Counted from the first letter of the stretch, positions 1-12,788 are shown. The stretch: 64,000 nt of DNA from Cunninghamia lanceolata (GCA_027924645.1 BSBN01001752.1:14154001-14218000); one strand, 5' to 3'. Made by a program: numbers and translations. The notes: a model not told the origin generated them from the sequence alone.

Positions 1-356
1 GCCGATAACACTACTCACTCCGATGATCTTTCATCAGAGTGACTCACGCCGACAAGATCGCTAACCCTTCATCCATCGTCAGTGTGACCCAACACTGTCG
101 GAGCTCCTACCACCAGCTTTGCCGATGGTCAACCTCATGCCGATGTCTCACTACCATCGGTAAGACCTTGGAGATCGGCATAAGACACCGGACTCCTACC
201 GATAGTAATCCTCATGCCGATAGCTAGCCCTCCATCGGTGTAACCTAGCAGATCGGCCGAAGACCTCTTACTCCCACCGATACAAGGAGTGAAGCCGATA
301 ACAAAGGATAACCAAGGAACCAATGAACCTATAATTTGAGTCACTAGTACTCAACA
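1..356 (-). repeat. 3' LTR (partial) of the LARD-type element
   Basis: This segment aligns end to end with 5113-5468, with about ten differences by eye, mostly C/T or G/A transitions within CG sites. It ends in CA (355-356), directly followed by the purine tract complement. In element orientation it is the first 356 bp (U3 start) of the 3' LTR; the rest lies left of the window. Confidence 0.9.
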
Positions 357-370
357 TTCTCCCACTTGAC
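357..370 (-). other. Polypurine tract of the LARD-type element
   Basis: On the minus strand this reads GTCAAGTGGGAGAA and directly abuts the LTR start TGTTGAGTAC. The same AAGTGGGAGAA tract abuts the 3' LTR of the copia element at 11611. Confidence 0.8.
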
Positions 371-3300
371 GAAGGAATTACAGGAAACCATCAATGCTCT
401 ATATCACAAAACCAAAGCTGATACTGCCACCACTCCACTATGCTCACATGCTCCACAGAAGTTTTAACAAAAACAACTTCAAAGCTTCCAGAACACAGCC
501 ATGAGAAACATCCTCCAGAAACAAGATAAACCATCAGCTAGAACAACAATCAGTAAGCTGACTGTACCCATCCAACTGAAACAAAAAACCCACTTGACTG
601 AAAATAGCACACACAACCAGTGCTAAAACATCCAATCACTCGTACCTTAAAGGTATGAACATCAGTAGACTCATGCCACCTGCATATACACCCATCAACT
701 ACAAATACAAGCTCCATATGTCAACCAGTCAAAGAAGACCGGACACATCAAGAACTCCCACTGCATGGATAATGCAGATCTGAAAAAGATCATGGCATAC
801 AAAATCCACCAATAGCATTACATAGAAAGTGTAAATATCATGTAGTACCAAGGAAACATCCACCATGATATGCAAATCAATAACCTGCAAGAACAACACC
901 TCACAACCAGTCCAAAGTTCTCCAATTTCTCCACATCCAACAAAAGAAAGAGATAACATAACAGAACCTTCATGCTGTCACCCAACAACATAAGTGAAAG
1001 CACATGACCACAAACTAGTGATCATCAGCTCTAATCAAATCTCAAAACAATGTAATGTGAAACACACCATCAGAGAAACTAACTAAGACCAAGAGGAACA
1101 CTGCACATCATATACCTGTAGACAATCCTTTTACATACACCTCTGAATGCCAACTGTGTCAAGTATGATCTCCTTCAAAACACCCCAAAGAAGAACAGCA
1201 TAACAACATCCAAACAAACATTCAATCTCCAAGATCAACTAACATGGATGTAAGCTTCACAAACCAAAGAAGATCAAACTAATTCATTTCCCATTTCAGG
1301 AAATCAGCCCATTAACCATCTCCTAACAGTCCTCATCAATGAATGATATCTCTAAACTCAAATGCAAAAGGAGATAATCATGCTATTCATCTCTCACAAT
1401 GAATCCACCAAAACCATCAATGAGCAGTTCAAGATCCATATCTATGAAAGAAAACACAAAACACCTGAGAGAAACAATGGGCTATACCTCTCAAGTGAAA
1501 CTTGTCGAGTAGACCAAGAGTGGGGAAAGAGAATGTTCTTCCAAGATACCCAAGTCCCAATGACTTTCTCCAAGAACAATCTCCTCTAGATCTTTTCTTG
1601 AATTCACATTCAACCAAGGTAAAGACTCCTCGAACTTCCAGCTGTAAACTCTGATTTAGCACAACATATACAGTCTCACCTTATTCTCCATGTATCCATG
1701 AGTACCTTTGAACAATCACCTCATGCTGAACTCCAACTGCATCACTACAACACTATGAAGTAATCAAGCAAAAGATAAATGTACCCAAACATAGAGAAGT
1801 AACCAGACCACTGACAAAACTCCAATCATCTGAATCAAGAACTTATCATGACATCATGATCTTACCATCTCCATTAGGAGATTCCATGCTCTAGGTGAAC
1901 ATAACCATGGTCTCTAGATCAATGTATCATACCAAAATTCAAAAGCAGAAATCATGATATGAAACAAACCAAAATTCTAAACCAACATCACCTGTCAAGC
2001 ACCACCAACACCTCAGCCAAGAATTTCATGAATCCTCCATGACTCCAAGATGTTACTCATCCTCAAATAGTGCCCCTGCAAATGCGAAAGAACCCTTCTG
2101 CAGCAACAGGATCAAAGAGCTCCTCCTAGTAACATCTACAACACTAAAGAAGATCATTCACCACTAAGTGATGAAACACACAGTCAATGCTAAAGCTCCC
2201 ACTGAACTGTAACAACAGAGCTTTCCAAGCATCCCGACCAAACATCTCCTAATCTGAAAATCTTCCAGGTCAACAAATTAATATGTCCATGTGACTATAA
2301 AACCAAGTGACACCAAGATCTCCAAACCAAGGAAATAAACTATCACTGTCAATAGCTTACACAAACCTGTGTATTCAAGCTATACATGACATCATGATAC
2401 ACTTACTACAAGTCTCCATAACCAACTATTTAGATACTCTACAACATCCATCCTCTCATCCCAAAACAGTCACACCAATGCACAAGTGACCACAGACAAG
2501 GCCAGCTAACAAATCTACATAAACACTGAAACAACCTTGTGGATAAAGACAGTCCACATCCGAGTCATCTCACTGTAGCTTAATAGGTGATCAGCCCACA
2601 AAACTACATAACTCGTAGATCCAACCAATGTATCATGCAAACTCACTATCACATTGGAAACTGCAAAACTGAGATTTCAAGGAATAAATAACAATGTAGA
2701 CAACAAGACTCAAGCATCAGAAAACTTACTTTTCACTGATTCGCCCAACATGTCCACAACCAGAGCACCATAGTCAAGAAACTAGAAGCATTACCATAGA
2801 AATGCTGAGTGTCATATCACATACCAGCACTCCCATGCAGAGAAAGCATTTCACCTCCTCACACCATGCACAGAGCATGCATGCAAAACTGCAACTATAT
2901 CATCCAACAACATCCCAAAAGCCAGGGTCTAGAAATAGCTTAACTACAGCTTCACAAAACCACAAGTTTTTCTTTTGACCGTGTAAAACCTGCAAAACCA
3001 CTGTGTTTGAAACACACCCATGCACATCCATACCCACTTCACATCTGGAAAACCCAAAAAGTCTGCAACAAAACTCCATAACAGTTAAACCAGAATAATG
3101 GATCATCATGAATATGCAAAACCATAGTTTTTAAGGAAAAACTATAAAACCCCTCAAATCCAAAAAACATGAATCTGAGTCATGCAAGTGCAAAATATCC
3201 ACTTAAGGAAATAGCAGTTCAAGAGCTTTAGGCCCACTTGTAGACCAATCCCTCAATCACCAACATGCACATGCATCCGAGAGAATCAGGCAATTACAGA

Positions 3301-3808
3301 AGCTCTCAGATCATCCAATGATCAACTCCAAAGCCTGCATGCAATCAGGGTAACAAAAAATTATGCCTTCCAATACCAGGAACAAAACACCCAGCATAAG
3401 CACAATACTCCATGGCTGAGCAGTAACACAAACTCCTTCATATCATCAGAGAGCCTCTCACACAGACACCCAATATGAAAGTTACTACAGCAACACAGCC
3501 TCAAAGCAAACCCCATGCAACAAGATTAAATACTGTCAATTAAGAGCCTCAGGCCACATCATGACCAGCTCCAGTCTCTTCACCATCCTTCAAGCACTGC
3601 TGAAACAGAAACACAAGATCAACTGCCAGACTTTCACTCAAACAAGGATCAAACAAACAGACATTTCCTTCAGATTTCCTCAAGCCTGCCACACTAAGAA
3701 ATCACCACAGAAGGAATACCCAGACCTTATACACCAGGAACTCTTACATGCAAACACATGCAGCACACAAATGTACATATGTGAGCAACAAAGTATATCC
3801 CAGAAGAA

Positions 3809-3821
3809 GGCTCTAATACCA
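3809..3821 (-). other. Primer binding site, initiator tRNA-Met type
   Basis: The minus strand reads TGGTATTAGAGCC, one base from the usual copia primer site TGGTATCAGAGCC (C to T). It sits two bases inside the LTR boundary at 3824, the expected spacing. Confidence 0.85.
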
Positions 3822-3823
3822 CT

Positions 3824-5468
3824 TGTAAAGAAATGAGGACATCTCAGAACGTATTTCTAAGAAAAGTGGTGTCTTCGACAAATTTAAATTCTTTCCAAAT
3901 GCTTCAAAAACACGCACAACTATGCCTTTAAAGCGGAAACAGACATAGAACATTTCCTACATTGATCCTTAGAGGAAAGCACAAGCGAACAATATCTAGT
4001 TTCAACAGCAGAAATATTAAACATGAAAGACAGAACAAGAACACAGATTTACGTGGGGAAAACCCTTACGGGTAAAAAACCCCACACTCCAAAAGCCCAG
4101 ATCACCATTGTATTATTCAGTAGCAAAAATAGTTACAATACAAAACTGGCAATAAGCCTTTCATGAAGATTTACATCTTGTTCCTTCTGAAGAATAACTG
4201 ACAGTAACCCTGCACAAAGTTCTCCAGCACTTGGTTGGTTCTTCATACTGTGATCATGCCACAAATAGCACACAGTACAGAACTACATCTTCTCAGCCAG
4301 AACAATTTCATTTGAACTCTGTTTTCATCCTCTTCTCAGTCCCTTCACATGCTGCATACAGCATACAGCATAAGACTTCATAGAAGAAGAAAACCAGAGG
4401 TCTCTCTCTAGAAGAACTCTCTCACACTCATGCCGACCCCATCAATTCCCCCATTGCATTTTTGCAATCCAATCGACACCTCATGTAACTGACATTTCGT
4501 TCCAACTGCCTAGCATGCTATCATCCAACTGTCCAAACAGTCACTTCTAACCATTCGCATAACTGTCAAACCGTTCACTTTCTCATAGGAAACTTTAGTC
4601 CCACATGCACAAGTTCTAGTTGGACATTCGGGTTTAAATGCCCGAACACACGTAAGATAACTGTTGGCGCTTTTGCCGCCGATGACTCCAGTCTATCCCC
4701 ATCGGCACAACTCAAACTATCGGCACAACCACAACCATGCACTCCGATAGTCCCATGTCTCACCGACGCCAACACAACACCAACTCTTCATCGGAGTGAC
4801 TTCTGCCATCGGAGTGACAATTCAAGGCTGGGCCGATAGAAGTTTTCACGCCGACGCCAATCACCAACTTCCATCGGGGTGACCAATGCCCATCGAAGAA
4901 ACTTCCAAACGTCAGCCTGACAAGGATTGTCAAGCCGATGACCGTTCCATCGGAGAGACACCAACAATCGTCAAGACTAATGTCTCACCGATGCCAAAGC
5001 CAATGTCGTCCATCAGAGAGAGAACTCAAGGCTTGGCCAACAGTGATTCTCACGCCGACGCCAACCCTTCATCGGTAAAACATGAAGTAACGGGGAGACT
5101 TCTTCCAGCTATGCCAATAACACTACTCACTCCAATGATCTTTCATCGGAGTGACTCACGCCGACAAGATTGCTAACCCTTCATCCATTGTCGGTGTGAC
5201 CCAACACTGTCGGAGCTCCTACCACCAGCTTTGCCGACGGTCAACCTCATGCCGATGTCTCACTACCATCGGTAAGACCTTGGAGATCGGCATAAGACAC
5301 CGGACTCCTGCCGATAGTAATCCTCATGCCGATAGCTAGCCCTCCATCGGTGTAACCTAGCAGATCGGCCGAAGACCTCTTACTCCCACCGATACAAGGA
5401 GTCAAGCCGATAACAAAGGATAACCAAGGAACCAATGAACCTGTAATTTGAGTCACTAGTACTCAACA
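3824..5468 (-). repeat. 5' LTR of the LARD-type element (1645 bp)
   Basis: It begins TGTAAAG and ends CAACA, with TG/CA termini, and its right 356 bp duplicate 1-356. It holds the copia LTR core at 4051-4090 (ACGTGGGGAAAACCC, then GGTAAAAAACCCCACAC), shared with the LTRs at 10575 and 16702. The 3953-3979 stretch (TTCCTACATTGATC, then GAGGAAAG) is also shared. The half nearest the right end carries a dense array of GCCGAT/ATCGG motifs. Confidence 0.9.
4660..5405. repeat. Degenerate GCCGAT / ATCGG motif array in the LTR
   Basis: GCCGAT, GCCGAC, ATCGGC or CATCGG recurs every 15 to 40 bases on both strands, far above the local background in otherwise AT-rich DNA. The same array is present in the partial LTR at 1-300. 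In element orientation it lies in U3, where promoter or silencing signals would be. Many units differ between the two LTRs by CG to CA or TG changes. Confidence 0.7.
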
Positions 5469-5552
5469 GTATGAGCATGTTTTGCAAATCTTTACTTCAG
5501 GGTTGAAACATTTATATGAATATGAAGTTAGTGTTCAGTAAAGCAAGCGGAG

Positions 5553-6140
5553 ATGCTGCCTGTGTATGAGTATTTCATGTTCAATAAAGAAGGTGACTTC
5601 CTGCTTGAAAGGGGGGAAACTCCAAGAATAAATTCATTGGTTGTTTATGAGTCATTCACTTTTTTTGATTTGGAGTTGATATGTGATAGAGATAACCTAT
5701 AGTAGTGGTCATCAGAGATGTCTTATGATTGCTTCAAATTTGATATAGAAGTAAGAGATGAAGCCAAATTTTATGATACTAGTCACCTAGTGTGCCAGGA
5801 AATAGTTTGTTTCTCAGATTAAAGTGATGGATATCTAAGGATGGATAGTAGTGATTTTGTTGATCAAAGGCATTGTAAACATAGGAATGATATATTTGAC
5901 ACACATTTTTTGTGCCTATCATTTGCTGATGTTGATATGAGTAAAATTGATAGTGGCACAATCAGAAACATGGCTGTATGCTTCTTTGATAACAACATTG
6001 AATATAGTGCTTCCAAATTGAGCTTGGGTCTATCTGATGAAAATAAGATATTTGATAGAGGTAAATACTGGTTCTTCATTTTGGTGGCCTGGGGCCACCA
6101 AATTAAGTTTGAAGATATGGTTTTTAATATGATGGAGTAG
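5553..6140 (+). pseudogene. Unidentified coding fragment, about 195 codons, broken by stops
   Basis: A single plus-strand frame runs through three in-frame stops (two adjacent near 5700, one near 5820). I cannot name it. It is acidic and rich in D, F and S and has no membrane segment or zinc motif. Near 6056 the reading GATAGAG/GTAAAT could be an exon end followed by a splice donor, after which the protein changes character. It lies with other broken coding pieces between two transposons, so it may be a captured or duplicated host-gene fragment. A diverged TE ORF is the alternative. Confidence 0.35.
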
Positions 6141-7052
6141 TTACACATCAACCTAATGGATTTGGCACATGGTCTACATCCCAAAGATAACTCGAATCTT
6201 GCCATGCCTACAAGAGGCATGCATCCCCGAACATGAGCCACTAATGGCACCTTCAAATTTTTCAAATTTGAAATGCCTTTCCTCTCAATGTGTCGACAGA
6301 GGTTAGGTCAACATACTGCTAAATCTACCTCAGAGCTCATCTTCCCTAATTAAAATTTTGCAACTCAGAGGTCATCTTGCAAATCTGTATGGTAGAAAGT
6401 TTTTTGGTACATATGGTAGTACACTTATTTAGTTTCGCGCTTCTTGGATGAGTTCTGATGGGCTATTTAATGCTTTTCTGACTACGACTGGGCTAGATTT
6501 GGTGTTCTAGAAAGTTATAAATTTCACAATTCTGAATGCAACCCATTTCTTGTTTTGGTCTAAAACATCTCCAATTCCATTTTCATAAAAAAAAAGTCCA
6601 TATGATGCATTATTTTAATATGTTTCAGTTGTGGCGAACACATCTGGGGGCCCAGTTTACAAAGGAGGTCCCGGAAGTTGATCTTTTAAGTGTGTGACAA
6701 CTATGTAGAAAGGGTTTAAACAATTAATGAAGGTCTTCTACAAATTTTTGTGGCCTCTAAACATTATCTGTACCTCTGGTAAAGATTTGATAAACAAAGG
6801 ATAGGCACAAGTGGTAAACTAAGCTTCATAAGGTTGAGTGGGAATTGTTCTAATGTTGAGCCCACATGTCAAAATAGTGCATGAGCGCACTATGGGAGGA
6901 GATAATGGAAAAAGGGGTGCGCTTGTGCGCTATACCACCCCTTTTGTTCCTTTGATTGCAAGAACAGAGAAGAGTTAGCTTGTAACCAATGTTGACGACT
7001 TGTGGAGGAGAAGCAAGAGAAGATTAGGAAAATCGAGAGAAGACACAACAAA
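6141..7052. other. No gene seen
   Basis: I found no supported coding or RNA gene. An A-run near 6585 and a G-rich stretch near 6645-6680, preceded by TTTCAG, could be remnants of an intron/exon border. Short GTGCGC/GCGCAC repeats occur at 6880-6940. Confidence 0.4.
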
Positions 7053-7642
<590 letters not shown>

Positions 7643-7650
<8 letters not shown>

Positions 7651-7921
7651 TGATATGAGGAATCAATCTCAGTTGAAGGACCGTAGTCATAAAATTGTAT
7701 AGTTGACCCATGAAGCAAAAGTTTCTAATATTATTCTTGTTGCAAGATGTACTAGGCTTGATTTGAAGTTTCATAATTTCATAAGTAACAGATCTAGCAA
7801 ATATGGTGATAGAAGTTACAAGGATGATATGTATAGTTTAAACATGACTTTGCAGAAAGTTTGAATGATGTGTGATAATGATGCACAAGAGCGTAGAAGA
7901 GTAAAGGACCATATTATTTGA
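7643..7921 (+). pseudogene. Unidentified coding fragment downstream of the SNF2 piece
   Basis: A 93-codon plus-strand frame is interrupted by two stops and keeps a protein-like composition, charged and rich in D, R and S. It overlaps the end of the helicase fragment in a different frame. It is not recognisably part of an SNF2 protein, so it may belong to another gene or to a divergent C-terminal region. Confidence 0.3.
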
Positions 7922-9310
7922 AGTTGTGACAATGCACAGGAGTGACATGTGTCTCTCAAATCTATACGATGTGGTGGATAGTTAGTTTAACTCCATATTG
8001 GCGGTGGAAATTAAAACTTGATGCCCTATACTGGATAATGAGCCCAATCAATGTAATCAAATAAATAGTGCAAAATGTGCTAGAATATGATAAGCCAAGC
8101 CTCAAAATAGAATAAAAAAATGAGTTGGGAGTCTTACAGCTTGAATCTAGAGTCTTGAGGGCAAGATCAAACTAATCAAATGACCAGCATTTCATAATCT
8201 TCAAGGAGGAAAATAAATTAGAAAAGTAGTATCAATATCAGTTCAACTCAATGGACCAAATTGATTGAGAAAAACATATTACTAGCATGATCCAATTAAA
8301 ACAAAGATGCGAATTCCTAGGGTTGGGAGAATTAAATGTATAATCAAAATTTGTAACCGACTCTCATAATTCAACATTGTTCTTCTTTTCCTATATATAG
8401 AGTTGGTAGCATTTTAATCGGGTATCCGAGAGATATATCTTGGGGGATTTTTCTGGGCTTTGGATACAAGATATCCACACATTTGGGAAATATTTTTCTA
8501 TAGGAGAAAGTGACTAGATTTTGGGGTTGCAGAGGCATATCTTGCTGTGTAGATGAATAAATTTCTGAATGATATTATTTCTTTCCAGATTAAATTATAT
8601 GAGAAACATTGAATTTGTGCATTATTTATGGTTGTCTCCTTAGATATGAGTGCTTTTCTTTTGAATATAGTTGCTAAGGGTCTCTGAATTCATCAGTATA
8701 CATTTGCTATATTGTATGTCTGGTTTATTGCATCTATTCAAGAAATAGATTGAATTTCTCTGGATCAAATATAGATAAAAGCATATTGTGTCAAGGGATT
8801 AGTGAAGTAGAATCACAAATATTACTCTTTCTTGGACATATTACTGTAAGGCAGTAATATTATTATTTTGGGTCCTCTAGATATGAAGTTTTTGTTGTCA
8901 TAAGGAAACATTTATATTGTTGGGTTTGACTCTGTTTCCATGATAAAGCACCGATTTGGAGCATATTTGCCCAAAGGTTCAGGAAACCTAATAATTTAAA
9001 GAAAAATCATTTGAAACATTTTATTTTTGTGTTTTGTTTAGGTGCTGCATGTTCTCAGATTTGAACAATGAAGATAATCCAAGAATGTTGCCAATCTAGG
9101 GTTAATCTTACAAATCTTGGTGCAGATATATGAGAACATTCTGCCTAGTATTGAAAAGATTTATTTATTGATTTTGAATAAGGGAATACCCCCTAAGTGT
9201 AGCAAAACCTGAAGTGTAGGAGAGATAGAAGATACTCTCCCACTCTATTGGCTGAGTCTCTCATTGAATCTGAGTATAAGAAGTGGCAAGTCTTTAGGAT
9301 TTGATGTATG
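7922..9310. other. No gene seen; one TATA-like site
   Basis: AT-rich sequence without supported coding content. CCTATATATAGAG at about 8391 is a good TATA box and is followed by LTR-like sequence, so part of a decayed LTR is possible. I found no matching second copy in the window. Confidence 0.4.
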
Positions 9311-9324
9311 CAGATTTGGGAACC

Positions 9325-10044
9325 AATAGATTCTCAGGATACAACTAGGTGCTAGTCAAGGAGTCTGAACAATATAAAACAACATTCACCACTCCTTGGG
9401 GGACCTATGTATACCTAAGAATGCCATTTGGATTAAAGAATGCTAGGTCAACATTTCAACAGGCTATGGATGTGGCTTTTGCCGGTCTCATTGATGAGAT
9501 CATGGTGGTCTATCAAGATGACCTGATGATATTCTCAAAAGAAAGAAGTGAGCAATGCAAGCATCTTGAGGTAATCTTCCAGAGGTTCTTAGAATATGGG
9601 ATTTCTTTGAATCCTAAAAAATGCCAGTTCGGAGTTGAAGAGGGCAAGTTACTTGGGTACATTGTGTCAAAATATGGTGTAAGGATAGATCTAGGAGTCA
9701 AGGCTATTAACCTCATTCCCCATCCCAAATCAGTTAAAGGAATACAGTCTTCTTTTGGGCAAATGAAATTTGTTAGCATATTTGTTCCTAATTTTGTCAA
9801 AAAGACTAAGGCCATTTCTAAAATGGTCAAGAAGGGGCAATCTATTACCTGGGAGAAAGATCCATTTGAGGCATTCAAGGATATCAAAAAATCTATCAAG
9901 GCTGCACCTATACTGATAAGTCCAGATTATTCTAAACCCCTTCAATTATTTTCCTTTACTTCTTTTTATATTGTGGCTACTATTCTGCTCCAAAAGAATG
10001 AAGATGGATTTGAACAGACTATAGGATTCTTTAGAAAGTATTTA
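9325..10044 (+). pseudogene. Gypsy reverse transcriptase (element A)
   Basis: The frame gives NRFSGYN-stop-VLVKESEQYKTTF, then MPFGLKNARSTFQQAM, the catalytic box VYQDDLMIFS near residue 55 of the 232-codon open frame, LNPKKCQFG and LLGYIVSKYG. These are RT motifs in Ty3/gypsy order, ending in the RT/RNase H connection (PILISPDYSKPLQLF). The N-terminal third with the first catalytic aspartate is missing and a TAG interrupts GYNQ. Both aspartates of the YxDD box are present. The enzyme would copy element RNA into DNA in a cytoplasmic particle, but this copy is broken at both ends. Confidence 0.9.
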
Positions 10045-10560
10045 TAGGTTGCTGAATTGAAATATTCCATAATGGAGAAGCATGGCTATGCATTGGTTAA
10101 GGCCATAAAGAATTTCAGATCTTATTTCATAGAGACCAAGATCATAGCATATCTAATACACACAGCAGTGAAGGATATCTTCACACAACATGAAGCTTCT
10201 AGGAGAAGACGTAGATGCATCAATAGGATCCAGTAATATGACATGGACATACAACTCACAAATTTGATTAGAGGCCAAGGCTTAGCTAAGATGATGGAAA
10301 ATTCCAACTTAGAGGCAACTGAGGTGGATGAGGTAAATGCTTCTCAATCTGCTGGTATATGTGTTTTGGCTGACAATCCATGGTATAAGGATGTTATATT
10401 TTATCTTGAAAACATGAATTGTCCACCATATATGGATGAAAATTAGAAAAGAACACTCAAGCTAAAATCTCATAGGTATGTCATGTTCCACAATGAGCTA
10501 ATGTGGAAAAATCATGAAGGTGTTATCACTCAAGTGTTTGGATTAAGAGCAAGCTGAAAC
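10045..10560 (+). pseudogene. Gypsy RNase H and linker (element A)
   Basis: After a TAG at 10045 the same frame reads VAELKYSIMEKHGYALVKAI and then FRSYF, the RNase H region that follows the ATEKE-type motif in gypsy elements. From 10243 the linker to integrase follows (LIRGQGLAKMM). It lies directly upstream of the copia B insertion at 10575. Stops at 10045 and about 10237 make it non-functional. Confidence 0.75.
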
Positions 10561-10569
10561 AATGATGAA

Positions 10570-10574
10570 TGAAT
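10570..10574. repeat. Target site duplication TGAAT, left copy (copia B)
   Basis: TGAAT directly precedes the left LTR of copia B and is repeated exactly at 17719-17723 after the right LTR. Five bases is the normal copia duplication length. Confidence 0.9.
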
Positions 10575-11610
10575 TGAAAGGAAGAAAGGTATGCAAAAAC
10601 GCTTCCTACATTGATCTAATGAGGAAAGACTTATGCAAATTTTTACATTTACATTTACAGATTAAGATGCATATTAAGAGAAAGATAATAACAACTTCCA
10701 AATGCAAATACAAAACTCACAACACAAGATATACATGGGGAAAACCCTTTTAGGTAAAAACCCCACACTCCAAAGCCACCCAATATATTATTCAGGCATC
10801 ACGAAGATTACAATATACTTGCAGAGCAATATTTTACAGGAGTATATCCAACTAGAGATCTGGGAGGTAATTCAACATATATAAGATTCTTTCATGCAAC
10901 CTCCATCTCAAGTTCCTGATATATAGGAGATACAATATAGTATACCACCAACGGTAATTACAAAACCATGAGCTAAAACCACCCAAAAGTGGCGCCCAAA
11001 TTATCTCCAATCAAATATGCCTTGTGATGTGCCAAACCACACACCAACACATGTAACTCTCCCCTTTACAACTCTTTTATGTGTTCAACACGTTTGTACA
11101 TTTCCCAAAATAGAAGGTCCAACTTCTAGAGGCCATAACTTTTGATCTGGGTGTCTGATTAACGAACCGTTTAATGCATCAGAAATCTCGTGAAGAGATC
11201 TATCACCCTATAAATTGCTGCAATGGTTATACAATTTTTGGGACATTTAGAGAAGTTTCAATTCTGGTAATTAAGTTCAAAGACTTTTTCTAACAGTTTC
11301 AAAAAACAAAAACTTTAATATCTCGCGATCCAGATATGATCGTGAGATGAAACTCACCTCGTGAGATGAAACTGACCCGAGATGTTCACTTAGCTATTCC
11401 GCACCTTATGGGAAAATTTTTAGGTCAATCCAAGCTTAATCGAAGAACTTACCAAAAATAGTAAGTCTCACTATTTTTAGCACGTTTGGAAACTTTCAGA
11501 AACTTTGAAAGTTCCAGACTATTATCCAAGATAAAGGGTATTCGAAAAGACCAAAACTAGAAAGAATAGTAATCTTTCAAAGTTGCAAGGTTGAGACACT
11601 TTTCTTAACA
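10575..11610 (-). repeat. 3' LTR of copia B (1036 bp)
   Basis: Starts TGAAAGGAAG and ends TCTTAACA; aligns throughout with 16702-17718. Carries the copia LTR core ACATGGGGAAAACCC, then GGTAAAAACCCCACAC near 10735. Confidence 0.95.
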
Positions 11611-11625
11611 TTCTCCCACTTGTTG
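11611..11625 (-). other. Polypurine tract of copia B
   Basis: The minus strand reads CAACAAGTGGGAGAA and directly abuts the LTR start TGTTAAGAAAAG. It primes plus-strand DNA synthesis in family members. Confidence 0.85.
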
Positions 11626-11709
11626 AACACCTTGCAAGAGAAAAGGGATTATTAACACCATGATTTAATTGCTAGGGGTCGTGAGACCCATAGATTCTAA
11701 ACACCATCT

Positions 11710-12115
11710 GAACTTCTCTGTGCTCACAGGTTTTGTCAAGGAATCTATAACATTCATCAAAGTTTCAACTTTTTCCAAGTTTACCTTCCCATCCTCTACC
11801 ATGTCATAAAAAAATGGTACTGGACATCAATATGCTTAGTCCTTGTGTGGAAAGTAGGATTCTTCACCAAACATATGGCACTCTGATTGTAACAACAAAT
11901 AGTAATCTTCCCTGCATCAAACCCAACATCAGAACACAATCTCTTAAGCCAATTGGCTTCTTTACAATTATGAGTTGCTACCATGTACTCAGCTTCAATA
12001 GTGGACAAAGAGACCACATGTTGCCACTTACTCATCCAACTAATAGCACCACCAAACATAGTGAACACATAAGCATTGGTGGATCTCCTACTGTCAATGT
12101 CACCTGCCTAATCTG
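11710..12115 (-). pseudogene. Copia RNase H and Pol C-terminus (copia B)
   Basis: The minus frame from 12068 reads [22 protein letters not shown], then CYNQSAI and [13 protein letters not shown], the standard end of copia Pol, and continues through stops to about 11710. The family motif CDNQSAI has become CYNQSAI, losing an active-site aspartate. It is separated from RT copy A only by a stop near 12109 and shares its frame. Confidence 0.9.
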
Positions 12116-12788
12116 AATCCACAAATCCATGAATACAAAGTGAATGTCGAGGTCCTATAGGATAACCATGATAACATAAGGAATACTTAGAAATACCCCA
12201 CAAATATCTGAACACTCTCTTCAATGCATCCCAATATACCCATCCATGATTAGCCATAAATTGACTAAGGACTCCCACTGCTTGGGCAATGTTTGGTCTC
12301 GTGCAGACCATTGCATACATCAAACTGCCAACCACACTAGAATAAGGAACTTTGCTCATATCCTTTGTCTTAGAAGGAGACTTTGGACAATCTTTAATAG
12401 ATAACTTTGTCCCCATTGTAACAGAAATAGTTAAAGGTCTGCAATCCATCATTCTGAATCTCTCCAACATAGTGTTAACATACTTACTCTGGCATAACCA
12501 AAGTTTTCTATTTGCTCTGTCTCTTCTGATTTCTATTCCTAGAATGTACCAAGCTGCCCCTAGATTTTTCATCTCAAAATGTACTGACAACTGAGACTTC
12601 AAATCAGAAATCAAACTTTTACCATTCCCAATGAGTAACATATCATCGACATACAATGCAAGAATTAGAATGCGATCATTGTCAAACTTGTAGTAAACAC
12701 AATGATCTGATTTCGATATCTGAAATCCAATACTGAATACAAAGGCATCAAACTTCTGGTACCACATCCTAGGAGACTGTTTCAGCAT
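12108..12788 (-). pseudogene. Copia reverse transcriptase, copy A (duplicated 3' part)
   Basis: A 226-codon minus-strand frame begins within RT at KQSPRMWYQKFD, contains YVDDMLLIGNGKSL with both catalytic aspartates, then MMDCRPLT and YWDALKRVFRYL, and leads to RNase H in the same frame. It repeats residues also encoded at 13040-13622 (copy C), with point differences. Upstream of KQSPRMW it breaks off at 12787, where an inverted RT piece begins. It is therefore the RNase H-proximal copy of a duplicated RT segment. Confidence 0.9.

Larger units (their letters stand above)
357..3823 (-). other. Non-coding interior of the LARD-type element
   Basis: I read both strands for gag zinc knuckles, protease DSG/DTG, RT YxDD, RNase H and integrase motifs and found none. 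The longest open frames are under 100 codons and resemble nothing I know. The sequence is A/C-rich on the plus strand and not obviously repetitive. It is best read as the structural RNA part of a large retrotransposon derivative. Confidence 0.75.
1..5468 (-). mobile_element. Non-autonomous copia-like LTR element (LARD-type), left end cut by window
   Basis: Two near-identical LTRs in direct orientation (1-356 partial, 3824-5468 full) bracket a 3.5 kb interior without gag or pol homology. Orientation is minus: a tRNA-Met-type primer site, read on the minus strand as TGGTATTAGAGCC, lies just inside the right LTR, and a purine tract (AAGTGGGAGAA on the minus strand) lies just inside the left LTR. 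With no coding capacity it must have used proteins in trans. Parts of its LTR match the copia element at 10575-17718, a plausible helper family. The target duplication cannot be checked because the left end is outside the window. Confidence 0.85.
9311..10574 (+). mobile_element. Ty3/gypsy element A, left part (RT-RNase H), split by copia B
   Basis: Plus-strand gypsy pol remains: RT core from about 9325, RNase H and the RNase H to IN linker to about 10560. Gag, protease and 5' LTR are not recognisable to the left, so this end is truncated or too decayed. The right end stops at 10574, where copia element B is inserted. The reading continues at 17724, so the two halves belong together. Confidence 0.85.

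Noticed and set aside
5864..6265. 133-codon minus-strand open frame
   Set aside because: It is antisense to the better-supported plus-strand coding fragment and shows no family motif.
6878..6940. GTGCGC/GCGCAC palindromic stretch as a Helitron 3' hairpin
   Set aside because: No CTRR end follows the hairpin and stems are only 6 bp.
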